Source: Conexibacter sp. SYSU D00693
GTDB lineage: Bacteria > Actinomycetota > Thermoleophilia > Solirubrobacterales > Solirubrobacteraceae
Length of the DNA: 64,000 nt
Reading direction: 5' to 3'
Assembly: GCF_017084525.1 (NCBI RefSeq)
Contig: NZ_CP070950.1
Location: forward strand, 186,001-250,000
Part shown: positions 56,407-63,498 of the stretch, piece by piece
Layout of the letters: each line of letters opens with the position of its first letter
Position numbering within the stretch: the first letter of the stretch is position 1
Position numbers and translations under genes: made by a program
The notes under the pieces: model-generated
The model's input: the letters and a program-made list of their open reading frames with translations, nothing else
Told to the model about the DNA's origin: nothing
Databases searched by the model: none

Positions 56407-57831
56407 TCAGCGCCCCTTCGGCTCCGGCGGCCCGAAGACCTTCATCGCCGCCCCGACGAACGGCTCGGGGATGCGCTGTGCGGCGCGCATGGCCGCCATC
56501 GCCGCCTTCGTGCGGGTCTCGCCGCCGCGGCCCAGGCCGCCGAAGTCGCGGCCGTCGGTGGGGAGGAGGTGGTGCAGCGGCGGCTCGCCCTCGGCGCCCG
56601 CGAGGGCGCGGGAGATGACGAGGCGCTGGATCTCGCTGGTGCCCTCGAAGATCGTGTAGAGCTTCGCGTCGCGGTACCACTTCTCGACCGGGTGGTCGGT
56701 GATGTAGCCCCACCCGCCGAGGGTCTGGATCGCCTGCTCGGTGGCGCGGACCGCGACCTCGGAGGCCTTGAGCTTGGACATGGAGCCCTCGGCGTGCTGG
56801 AAGGGGACGCCGTTGGCGGCCATCCACGACGCGCGCCACGTCAGCAGGCGGGCGGCGTCGAGCTCGGCGGCGATGTCGGCGATCGCGTAGCCCAGGCCCT
56901 CGTGCTCGATGATCGGGCGGCCGAAGGCCTCGCGCTCGCACGCGTAGTCGCGCATGTGCTCGAGCGCGGCGCGGGCGATCCCCAGCGCCTGGGCGGCGAC
57001 CATCGGCCGGGTCTGCTCGAACGCGCCGAGGGTCGCCGAGGACTTCTTCGAGCCGTCGCGCGACTCGGCGGCGCCGCTCATCTGCTCGCTGACCGACTGT
57101 GCCTCGCGCGCCCGCTCCAGCGACTTCTCGAGCTTCGCGTCGCCGCCGAGGAGGTGGTCGGCCGGCACCCGCACCCGGTCGAAGCGCAGCTCGGCGGTGT
57201 GCGAGGCGCGGCAGCCGAGCTTGTCGAGCTTGCGCACGAGCTCGAGGCCCGGCGTCCCGCCCGGGACGACGAAGAGCGCCTGGGCGTGGTGGCCGAGCTC
57301 GGGATCGACCGTCGCGTTGACGACGTGGACGTCGGCGATGCCGCCGTTGCCGATCCAGATCTTGTGGCCCTCGATGACCCACTCATCGCCCTCGCGCCAC
57401 GCCGTCGTCTGGAGGTTGCGCACGTCGCTGCCGCCCTGCGGCTCGGAGATCGCGAGCGCCGCGAGCTTCAGGTCCCCGGGCTGGCCGAAGCACTCGGGCG
57501 CCCAGCGCAGCAGCTGCTCGGGCGTCGCGGCCTGGGCCATCGCCGACAGCGCCAGCGCCGGCATGACGACCGCGAGCGCGATCCCGGCGCAGCCCCAGAA
57601 CAGCTCCTCCATGAAGAGCGGCAGGGACAGGCCGGTCGGGTCCGCGATGAGGTCGCGGTAGAAGAGCGGGTTGTAGAAGCCCTCGCGCGCCGCCGCCTCG
57701 ATGACCTGCCAGGGGAACTCCTGCTCGCGGTCGTGGAACGGCGCCGCCGGGCGCACGACGTCCTCGGCGAAGCGGTGGACGCGCTCCAGGAGGTCGTGGT
57801 GCGCCGGAGTGAGCGCGAGGTCGAAGGCCAT
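56407..57831 (-). CDS. fadE5: Acyl-CoA dehydrogenase, FadE5-like
   Basis: FAD-dependent acyl-CoA dehydrogenase of 474 residues, first step of fatty acid beta-oxidation. The N-terminal helical domain begins MAFDLALTPAHHDLLERVHRF. Flavin and substrate motifs are LAALAISEPQGGSDV and WVIEGHKIWIGNGGIAD. The C-terminal domain has IIEHEGLGYAIADIAAELDAAR, QTLGGWGYI and the catalytic Glu region IFEGTSEIQRLVI. The protein is longer than the usual 380-400 residues and has an inserted loop near 250-290 (GAAESRDGSKKSSATLGAFEQTRP), as in FadE5 of mycobacteria. ATG 57831 is used, not the upstream ATG 57870, which lies inside fadA2. It follows fadA2 by four bases in the same operon. Confidence 0.85.
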   Translation of the reverse strand: MAFDLALTPAHHDLLERVHRFAEDVVRPAAPFHDREQEFPWQVIEAAAREGFYNPLFYRDLIADPTGLSLPLFMEELFWGCAGIALAVVMPALALSAMAQAATPEQLLRWAPECFGQPGDLKLAALAISEPQGGSDVRNLQTTAWREGDEWVIEGHKIWIGNGGIADVHVVNATVDPELGHHAQALFVVPGGTPGLELVRKLDKLGCRASHTAELRFDRVRVPADHLLGGDAKLEKSLERAREAQSVSEQMSGAAESRDGSKKSSATLGAFEQTRPMVAAQALGIARAALEHMRDYACEREAFGRPIIEHEGLGYAIADIAAELDAARLLTWRASWMAANGVPFQHAEGSMSKLKASEVAVRATEQAIQTLGGWGYITDHPVEKWYRDAKLYTIFEGTSEIQRLVISRALAGAEGEPPLHHLLPTDGRDFGGLGRGGETRTKAAMAAMRAAQRIPEPFVGAAMKVFGPPEPKGR

Positions 57832-57835
57832 CGCC

Positions 57836-59125
57836 CTAGCGCTCCACGATCGCCACCACGCCCTGGCCACCGGCCGCGCACACGGAGATGAGCGCGCGCC
57901 CCGAGCCCTTCTCGGCCAGGAGCTTGGCCGCCGTGGCGAGGATGCGCCCGCCCGTCGCGGCGAACGGGTGTCCGGCCGCCAGCGACGAGCCGGCGACGTT
58001 GAGCTTGGAGCGGTCGATCGAGCCCAGGGGCTCCTTGCGCCCGAGCTGCTCGGCGCAGAACTCCTCGCTCTCCCACGCGGCGAGCGTCGTCAGGACCTGG
58101 GAGGCGAAGGCCTCGTGGATCTCGTAGAGGTCGAAGTCCTGGAGGGTCAGGCCGGCGCGGTCGAGCATCCGCGGGACCGCGTAGACCGGCGCCATGAGCA
58201 GGCCCTCGTCCCCGTTGACGTAGTCGACCGCCGCCGTCGCGCTGTGCGTCAGGCGCGCGAGCTTGGGGAGGTCGCGCTCGTCGGCCCACTGCTCGGAGGC
58301 GAGCAGGACCGCGGAGGCGCCGTCGGACAGCGGCGTCGAGTTCGCGGCGGTCATCGTCGCGCCCTCGCCCTCGCCGAAGACGGGCTTGAGCTTGGCGAGC
58401 TTCTCGAGGCTCGAGTCCGGCCGCAGGTTCTGGTCGCGCTGGAGGCCGAGGTACGGCGTCACCAGGTCGTCCATGAAGCCGCGGTCGTAGGCCGCGGCGA
58501 GGTGCTGGTGCGAGGCGACGGTCAGCTCGTCCTGCGCCTCGCGCGAGATGCCCCAGCGCTCGGTGGTGCGGGCCTGGTGGTCGCCCATCGACAGGCCGGT
58601 GCGCGGCTCGGCGTTGCGCGGGATCTCCGGGACGACCTGACCGGGACGCAGGTGGCCGAGCAGGCGCAGGCGCTCCGGGACGCTCTTCGCGCGGCGGGCC
58701 TCCATCAGCACGCGGCGCAGGTCCTCGTTGAGGGCCAGCGGGGCGTCGCTCGTCGTGTCGGTGCCGCACGCGATGGCGCTGTCGGCCTCGCCGAGCTTGA
58801 TCTTGTTGGCGACCACGAGCGCCGCCTGGATGCCGGTGTCGCAGGCCTGCTGGAGGTCGTAGGCGGGCGAGCTCGAGTCCAGGGCGCTGCCAAGGACGCA
58901 CTCGCGGACGAGGTTGAAGTCGCGGCTGTGCTTGAGCACGGCGCCGCCGACGACCTCGTCGACGCGCTCGCCGCCGAGGCCGAAGCGGGCGGCCAGGCCG
59001 TCGAGGGCCGCGGTGAGCATGTCCTGGTTGGACGCCTCGGCGTAGGGGCCGTTGGAGCGGGCGAAGGGGATGCGGTTGCCGCCCACGACCCAGGCGTCGC
59101 GGGGGGCGGAGCCGTTCGTCGTCAT
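57836..59125 (-). CDS. fadA2: Acetyl-CoA acetyltransferase, FadA2-like thiolase
   Basis: Thiolase of 429 residues catalysing thiolytic cleavage or condensation of beta-ketoacyl-CoA. The nucleophilic Cys is Cys95 in LQQACDTGIQAA, the catalytic His is in AAGHPFAATGGR, and the second Cys is in SVCAAGGQGVV. The residues around both Cys differ from the common SG and GGG patterns but match the FadA2/FadI-like subgroup. It is first in a two-gene operon with fadE5. ATG 59125 lies ten bases after a TACGGT hexamer that overlaps the fabG4 promoter on the other strand. Confidence 0.87.
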   Translation of the reverse strand: MTTNGSAPRDAWVVGGNRIPFARSNGPYAEASNQDMLTAALDGLAARFGLGGERVDEVVGGAVLKHSRDFNLVRECVLGSALDSSSPAYDLQQACDTGIQAALVVANKIKLGEADSAIACGTDTTSDAPLALNEDLRRVLMEARRAKSVPERLRLLGHLRPGQVVPEIPRNAEPRTGLSMGDHQARTTERWGISREAQDELTVASHQHLAAAYDRGFMDDLVTPYLGLQRDQNLRPDSSLEKLAKLKPVFGEGEGATMTAANSTPLSDGASAVLLASEQWADERDLPKLARLTHSATAAVDYVNGDEGLLMAPVYAVPRMLDRAGLTLQDFDLYEIHEAFASQVLTTLAAWESEEFCAEQLGRKEPLGSIDRSKLNVAGSSLAAGHPFAATGGRILATAAKLLAEKGSGRALISVCAAGGQGVVAIVER

Positions 59126-59134
59126 CGTCCGATG

Positions 59135-59141
59135 TACCGTA
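59135..59141. promoter_or_regulatory. Shared bidirectional promoter TACCGTA for fabG4 and fadA2
   Basis: Read on the plus strand, TACCGT (59135-59140) lies 6 bases before ATG 59147 of fabG4. Read on the minus strand, TACGGT (59141-59136) lies 10 bases before ATG 59125 of fadA2. The two -10 hexamers overlap by five bases, so only one polymerase can open the site at a time. Confidence 0.6.
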
Positions 59142-59146
59142 GCCGC

Positions 59147-60481
59147 ATGGCGGATCTGCTGCAGTCCATCATCGAGTCCGGCCCCGGCAAGGTCGTCGCC
59201 AAGCGGGTCGGCGTCCCCGAGGCGACCGAGCTCCGGCGCTGGGAGCCGGGCCAGCCGCTGCTCGACGGCCCCGCGCTCCTGCTCGGCGAGGGCCGTCTGC
59301 GCGGCGAGGTCGACCGCGTCCTGCGCGCCGCCGGCGCCGCGGTGCTGGAGACCCCGCCGCCGGGGGAGGGCGAGAGGCTCGGCGCCGTCGTCCTCGACGC
59401 CTCCGGCATCACGTCCGTCGACGGACTGCGCGAGCTCTACGAGGGCTTCGGCCCGGTCCTGCGCTCGATCGGGGCCTCGGGCCGCGCGCTCGTGCTGGGC
59501 ACGCCGCCCGCGGCGGTCGAGGACGTCGAGGAGGCCGTCGCGCAGCGCGCGCTGGAGGGCTTCACCCGTTCGCTGGGCAAGGAGCTGCGCAAGGGCGCGA
59601 CGGCCCAGCTCGTCCTGGTCAAGCCCGGCGCCGAGGACCGCATCGAGTCGACGCTGCGCTTCCTGCTGAGCTCGAAGTCGGCCTACGTCGACGGCCAGGT
59701 CGTGCAGGTCGACGGCGGCGACGCGACCGACCCGGCCGACTGGGAGCGCCCGCTCGACGGCCAGGTCGCCGTGGTGACGGGCGCCTCGCGCGGCATCGGC
59801 GAGGCGATCGCCGAGGTCCTGGCCCGCGACGGCGCGCACGTCGTCTGCGTCGACGTCCCCGCGCAGGGCGAGGCGCTGACGAAGGTCGCCAACCGCATCG
59901 GCGGCTCGGCGCTGCAGCTCGACGTCACCGCCGACGACGCGGGGCAGACGCTCGCCGAGCACGCCAAGGAGCGCCACGGCGGCGTCGACGTCGTCGTCCA
60001 CAACGCCGGCATCACGCGCGACCGCACGCTGGGGCGCATGAGCGACGACGAGTGGGACGTCCTGATGGCCGTCAACCTCGCCGCCCCCGTGCGCATCACC
60101 GACACGCTGCTCGACACCGGCGCCCTGAACGAGGGCGCGCGCGTCGTCTGCGTCTCGTCGGTCAACGGCATCGCCGGCCAGCGCGGCCAGGCGAACTACG
60201 CCACCAGCAAGGCGGGCCTCATCGGCCTGGTGCAGGCGCAGTCGCCCAAGCTCGCCCCGTCGCGCACGATCAACGCCGTCGCCCCCGGCTTCATCGAGAC
60301 GCAGATGACCGCCGCGATGCCGCTCTTCACGCGCGAGGCGGGCCGCCGGCTCAACTCGCTCAACCAGGGCGGCCAGCCGGTCGACGTCGCCGAGACGATC
60401 GCCTGGCTGTCGTCGCCGGCCTCGGGCGGCGTCACCGGCCAGGTCGTGCGCGTCTGCGGCCAGATGCTGCTCGGGGCATGA
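59147..60481 (+). CDS. fabG4: High-molecular-weight beta-ketoacyl reductase, FabG4-like
   Basis: NADH-dependent beta-ketoacyl-CoA reductase of 444 residues, about 200 longer than ordinary FabG. The N-terminal flavodoxin-like domain (about 1-200, MADLLQSIIESGPGKVVAKRVG) has lost cofactor motifs. The C-terminal ketoreductase has VVTGASRGIGEAIAEVLARDG, VVHNAGITRDRTLGRM, the catalytic Ser in VCVSSVNGIAGQRGQ and the YxxxK motif in ANYATSKAGLIG. The longer form occurs in mycobacteria as FabG4 (Rv0242c) beside htdX, as here. It is joined to the next gene by ATGA. Confidence 0.88.
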   Translation: MADLLQSIIESGPGKVVAKRVGVPEATELRRWEPGQPLLDGPALLLGEGRLRGEVDRVLRAAGAAVLETPPPGEGERLGAVVLDASGITSVDGLRELYEGFGPVLRSIGASGRALVLGTPPAAVEDVEEAVAQRALEGFTRSLGKELRKGATAQLVLVKPGAEDRIESTLRFLLSSKSAYVDGQVVQVDGGDATDPADWERPLDGQVAVVTGASRGIGEAIAEVLARDGAHVVCVDVPAQGEALTKVANRIGGSALQLDVTADDAGQTLAEHAKERHGGVDVVVHNAGITRDRTLGRMSDDEWDVLMAVNLAAPVRITDTLLDTGALNEGARVVCVSSVNGIAGQRGQANYATSKAGLIGLVQAQSPKLAPSRTINAVAPGFIETQMTAAMPLFTREAGRRLNSLNQGGQPVDVAETIAWLSSPASGGVTGQVVRVCGQMLLGA

Positions 60482-61323
60482 GCACGCTCGTCACCTACGC
60501 CAAGGCGCTCAAGGGGGCGCTGCCCGTCGTCGGCGCCTCGGGCGACGAGCTGCCCCAGGGCCTCGTGGTGGAGGGCGGCGCGACGGTGCAGCGCGAGCGC
60601 CTCACCGCGTACGCGCACGTCTGCGGCTTCCGCCTGCGCGACGAGGCGCCGTCGACCTACGTCCACGTCCTCGGCTTCCCGCTGCAGATGGACCTGATGA
60701 CCCGCGGCGAGTTCCCGTTCGCGGTCCTCGGCCTCGTGCACCTGGAGAACCGCATCGAGCAGCGCCGCGCCGTCCGCGTGGGCGAGGAGATCGCCTACCA
60801 GGTGCACGCCGAGCGGCTGCGCCCCCACGCGCGCGGGCAGATGTTCGACCTCGTGATGCACGCCACGGTCGACGGCGAGGACGTGTGGCGGGGGACGTCG
60901 ACGTACCTGCGCAAGGGCGGAGGCGGCGCCTCCGGCGAGGCGAAGGGCGCCAAGGAGCGGCAGGCCGCGCCGGACACCTCCGGTGAGGGCGACGCGACGT
61001 GGACCGTCCCCGAGCACATCGGCCGCTCCTACGGCGGCGTCTCGGGCGACCGCAACCCGATCCACCTCCACCAGGCGACCGCACGGCTGTTCGGCATGCC
61101 GCGGCCGATCGCCCACGGCATGTGGCTCAAGGCGCGCTGCCTGGCGGCGCTGGAGGGCGTCGTCCCCGAGGCCCACGAGGTCGCGGTGCGCTTCAAGCTG
61201 CCGGTGCCGCTGCCCTCGAAGGTCCTGTTCTCCTCGCAGCCCGACGGCGACGGCCGCGCCTTCGCCGTGCGCGCCGCGCGCGACGGCAAGCCCCACCTCG
61301 ACGGGCGCGTGGGACCGGCCTGA
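60478..61323 (+). CDS. htdX: MaoC-like (R)-specific 3-hydroxyacyl dehydratase, HtdX-like
   Basis: Double-hotdog dehydratase of 281 residues that interconverts 3-hydroxyacyl and 2-enoyl thioesters. The first hotdog half (about 30-145) lacks the active site (YAHVCGFRLRDEAP, YVHVLGFPLQMDLM). The second half has the hydratase motif YGGVSGDRNPIHLH near 181-194, followed by IAHGMWLKARCLAALEG. A Gly/Ala/Lys linker (KGGGGASGEAKGAKERQ) joins the halves. With fabG4 it can carry out two successive steps of acyl-chain elongation or degradation, as proposed for Rv0241c and Rv0242c of Mycobacterium tuberculosis. Confidence 0.85.
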   Translation: MSTLVTYAKALKGALPVVGASGDELPQGLVVEGGATVQRERLTAYAHVCGFRLRDEAPSTYVHVLGFPLQMDLMTRGEFPFAVLGLVHLENRIEQRRAVRVGEEIAYQVHAERLRPHARGQMFDLVMHATVDGEDVWRGTSTYLRKGGGGASGEAKGAKERQAAPDTSGEGDATWTVPEHIGRSYGGVSGDRNPIHLHQATARLFGMPRPIAHGMWLKARCLAALEGVVPEAHEVAVRFKLPVPLPSKVLFSSQPDGDGRAFAVRAARDGKPHLDGRVGPA

Positions 61324-61327
61324 CCCG

Positions 61328-61333
61328 TAGCGT
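61328..61333 (+). promoter_or_regulatory. -10 hexamer TAGCGT that sets the mutY start
   Basis: TAGCGT covers the in-frame GTG at 61332 and lies 7 bases before GTG 61341, the same arrangement as at yqeY and trpF. Confidence 0.5.
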
Positions 61334-61340
61334 GCCGACC

Positions 61341-62129
61341 GTGGTGGACCCCGCGGTCGGCGCGCTGCTCGAGTGGTACGGCCGCGAGGCGCGCGACCTG
61401 CCGTGGCGGCGCACGACGGACCCCTACGCGATCCTCGTCTCGGAGGTCATGCTCCAGCAGACGCAGGTGGCCCGGGTGGTGCCGCGCTTCGAGGCGTGGC
61501 TCGAGCAGTGGCCCGACGAGGCGGCGCTGGCGGCGGCGCCGCTCGACGAGGTCCTGCGCGCATGGGTCGGCCTGGGCTACAACCGCCGGGCGGTGCGGCT
61601 GCGCGAGGCGTGCGCCGTCGTCGCGCGCGAGGGGTGGCCGGGGACGGCGGCCGGCCTGCGGGCGCTGCCCGGAGTCGGGCCCTACACCGCGGCGGCGGTC
61701 GCGTCGTTCGCCTTCGGCCAGGACGTCCCCGCGGTCGACACCAACGCGCGGCGCGTCGAGGAGCGCCTCGGGCGCGGGACGCTCGACGCGCTGCTGCCCG
61801 CGGGCGACGGGCCGACGTTCAACCAGGCGGTGATGGAGCTCGGGGCGACGGTCTGCCGCGCGCGCGTGGTGGCGTGCGACGGCTGCCCGGTCGCTGCGTG
61901 GTGCGCCTCGGCGGGGCGGGTCGTGGTCGCGCCGCGCGCCCCGGCAGGGACCCGTGAGCGCTTCGAGGACTCCGACCGCTGGGCGCGCGGGCGGGTCGTC
62001 GCCGCGCTCGCGGCCGGGGAGGGCCTGCCACCCGAGCTCTCAGGCGAGCGGCTCGCGCGGGCGCTCGCGGGGCTCGAGCGCGACGGGCTCGTCGTGCGCG
62101 CGGGCGGTGCCGTGCAGCTCGCCCGGTAG
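61341..62129 (+). CDS. mutY: A/G-specific adenine glycosylase without the MutT-like domain
   Basis: Removes adenine mispaired with 8-oxoguanine. The product is 262 residues from GTG 61341; GTG 61332 is the alternative. The catalytic Glu is in SEVMLQQTQVARV, the helix-hairpin-helix is LPGVGPYTAAAVASFAF and the catalytic Asp lies in PAVDTNARRVEERL. The [4Fe-4S] ligands follow C-x6-C-x2-C-x5-C in CRARVVACDGCPVAAWC. The usual C-terminal MutT-like domain that reads 8-oxoguanine is missing. A tail of about 65 residues (DRWARGRVVAALAAGEGLPPE and on) looks like a small winged helix instead. Adenine specificity is therefore less certain than the glycosylase assignment. Confidence 0.85.
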   Translation: MVDPAVGALLEWYGREARDLPWRRTTDPYAILVSEVMLQQTQVARVVPRFEAWLEQWPDEAALAAAPLDEVLRAWVGLGYNRRAVRLREACAVVAREGWPGTAAGLRALPGVGPYTAAAVASFAFGQDVPAVDTNARRVEERLGRGTLDALLPAGDGPTFNQAVMELGATVCRARVVACDGCPVAAWCASAGRVVVAPRAPAGTRERFEDSDRWARGRVVAALAAGEGLPPELSGERLARALAGLERDGLVVRAGGAVQLAR

Positions 62130-62155
62130 GGGCCCAACGGCTCAGGGACCTTCGC

Positions 62156-62161
62156 TAGGGT
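62156..62161 (+). promoter_or_regulatory. -10 hexamer TAGGGT for the DivIVA-like gene
   Basis: TAGGGT lies 7 bases before GTG 62169, with no ribosome binding site in between. Confidence 0.55.
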
Positions 62162-62168
62162 CCGGGAC

Positions 62169-63017
62169 GTGGCCCTGGACCGACAGAGCATCGAGAAGCG
62201 CGACTTCCCCATCGGGCGCCGCGGGTACGAGCCCGAGGCGGTCGACGCCCACCTCGCGACGGTGGCCGAGGAGGTCGACCGGCTGCGGCGCTCCGCCTCG
62301 CGCCAGAAGGCCAGCCCCGCCTCCATCGCCCAGGCGGCCTCCGAGCAGGTCCGCGCCATCGTCGAGGCCGCGGAGAGCAGCGCCGCCGAGATCGAGCGCA
62401 GCGCCCTCGACGAGGCCGACCGCATCCGCAACGAGGCCGAGTCCGACGCGCGCGAGACCCGCGACGACGCCCTGCGCCGCAACCAGGAGCAGGTCGGGCG
62501 GGTGCGCGAGGCCACGCAGCTCATGCTCCAGCGCGTCGACGCCATGGAGTCCGAGCTCACGGCGCTCATGGAGTCCCTGCGCACCGGCGCCAACCGCCTG
62601 AACGCCGACCTGTCGCTGCTCGAGGGCAACCTCGGCGAGCTCCAGGACGCCGCCACGAGCGGCGGCGCCGTCTCCGGCGGCCGCATCGAGGCCCGCGCCG
62701 TCGAGGCGCCCGCCGCGCCGCCCGCCGCTCCGGCGCCCGTCGCCGAGGCGCCGGCCGCGCCCGAGCCCGAGCCCGCCCCGCCGGTCGCCGAGCCGGCGCC
62801 CACCGAGGCCTTCGACCTTCCGCCCGTCGCGGAGCCCGAGCCCGCTGCCGCGCCTGCCTCCGGTGGGGGCGACGTCGAGGGCGCCCGCCTCGTCGCGCTG
62901 AACATGGCCCTCAACGGCCAGTCGCGCGAGGAGACCGACCGCTACCTGGCCGAGAACTTCGACCTCGCGGATCGCGGCGCCCTGCTCGACGAGGTCTACT
63001 CCACCGTCGAGGGCTGA
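62169..63017 (+). CDS. DivIVA-like coiled-coil protein
   Basis: Cytoplasmic protein of 282 residues resembling DivIVA/Wag31-type scaffolds that mark curved membrane at poles and septa. The N-terminal lipid-binding-like segment is IEKRDFPIGRRGYEPEAVDAHLATVAEEVDRL (about 8-39). A long coiled coil (about 60-160) with Glu/Arg heptads follows. A Pro/Ala/Glu linker (about 175-235) leads to a short C-terminal domain, EGARLVALNMALNGQSREETDRYLAENFDL. That last part resembles the ends of other actinobacterial DivIVA-domain proteins. The gene runs 22 bases into the convergent regulator gene. Confidence 0.8.
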   Translation: MALDRQSIEKRDFPIGRRGYEPEAVDAHLATVAEEVDRLRRSASRQKASPASIAQAASEQVRAIVEAAESSAAEIERSALDEADRIRNEAESDARETRDDALRRNQEQVGRVREATQLMLQRVDAMESELTALMESLRTGANRLNADLSLLEGNLGELQDAATSGGAVSGGRIEARAVEAPAAPPAAPAPVAEAPAAPEPEPAPPVAEPAPTEAFDLPPVAEPEPAAAPASGGGDVEGARLVALNMALNGQSREETDRYLAENFDLADRGALLDEVYSTVEG

Positions 63018-63400
63018 AGGCGCAGGCGCACCTCGTCGGCCGCCTCGGGCGGCGACGTCGCCTGCCACCCGCGCGGCCGCAGCTCGAGCCAGCCGGCCTC
63101 CCGGTCGTGCAGGAGCAGCCGGCCGCCCGCGGTCGCCAGCCGCGCCTGGCTCAGCGGCCACGCGCCGGACGTCTCGCGCAGCCGATGGACGGCGCGCCGG
63201 ACGTCGGGCCGGGGCACCCCGCGCTCCAGCAGCGCCCGGACGATCGCGGCCTCCGCGACGTCCTCCACGCTGTAGAGCCGCGGCTCGTGGTCGCGCTGCG
63301 AGGAGCGGATGTAGCCGCGCCGGGCCCACTGCCCGATGGTCGTGCCGGAGACGCCGACCAGCTCGGCGACGTCGTGGGCGACCAGGGTGCCGTGCGGCAT
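62996..63400 (-). CDS. MerR-type DNA-binding regulator
   Basis: Product of 134 residues from ATG 63400; an in-frame start at 63451 would add 17 residues. The winged HTH has TLVAHDVAELVGVSGTTIGQWARRGYI followed by RLYSVEDVAEAAIVRALLERGV, the MerR order. The C-terminal 60 residues (LSQARLATAGGRLLLHDREAGWLELRPRGW) form a compact, probably beta-rich unit without the Cys pairs of metal sensors. A short inverted repeat GTGCC-GTTCG-GGCAC (63413-63427) lies just upstream and could be its own operator. Its 3' end overlaps the DivIVA-like gene tail to tail. Confidence 0.75.
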   Translation of the reverse strand: MPHGTLVAHDVAELVGVSGTTIGQWARRGYIRSSQRDHEPRLYSVEDVAEAAIVRALLERGVPRPDVRRAVHRLRETSGAWPLSQARLATAGGRLLLHDREAGWLELRPRGWQATSPPEAADEVRLRLQPSTVE

Positions 63401-63438
63401 GGTCCGGACATTGTGCCGTTCGGGCACGAGGAGTCCTG

Positions 63439-63476
63439 TAGCGTCTGCCACGAGCGCGGGACGGGTGGTCCGTCCC
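63439..63476 (+). promoter_or_regulatory. Promoter hexamer and leader hairpin of the last gene
   Basis: TAGCGT (63439-63444) is a likely -10. The leader then holds a 7-bp stem GGGACGG/CCGTCCC (63458-63476, loop GTGGT) before the ribosome binding site GCGAGGGGG. Confidence 0.4.
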
Positions 63477-63498
63477 TGCAGCGGCGAGGGGGCTCGAC

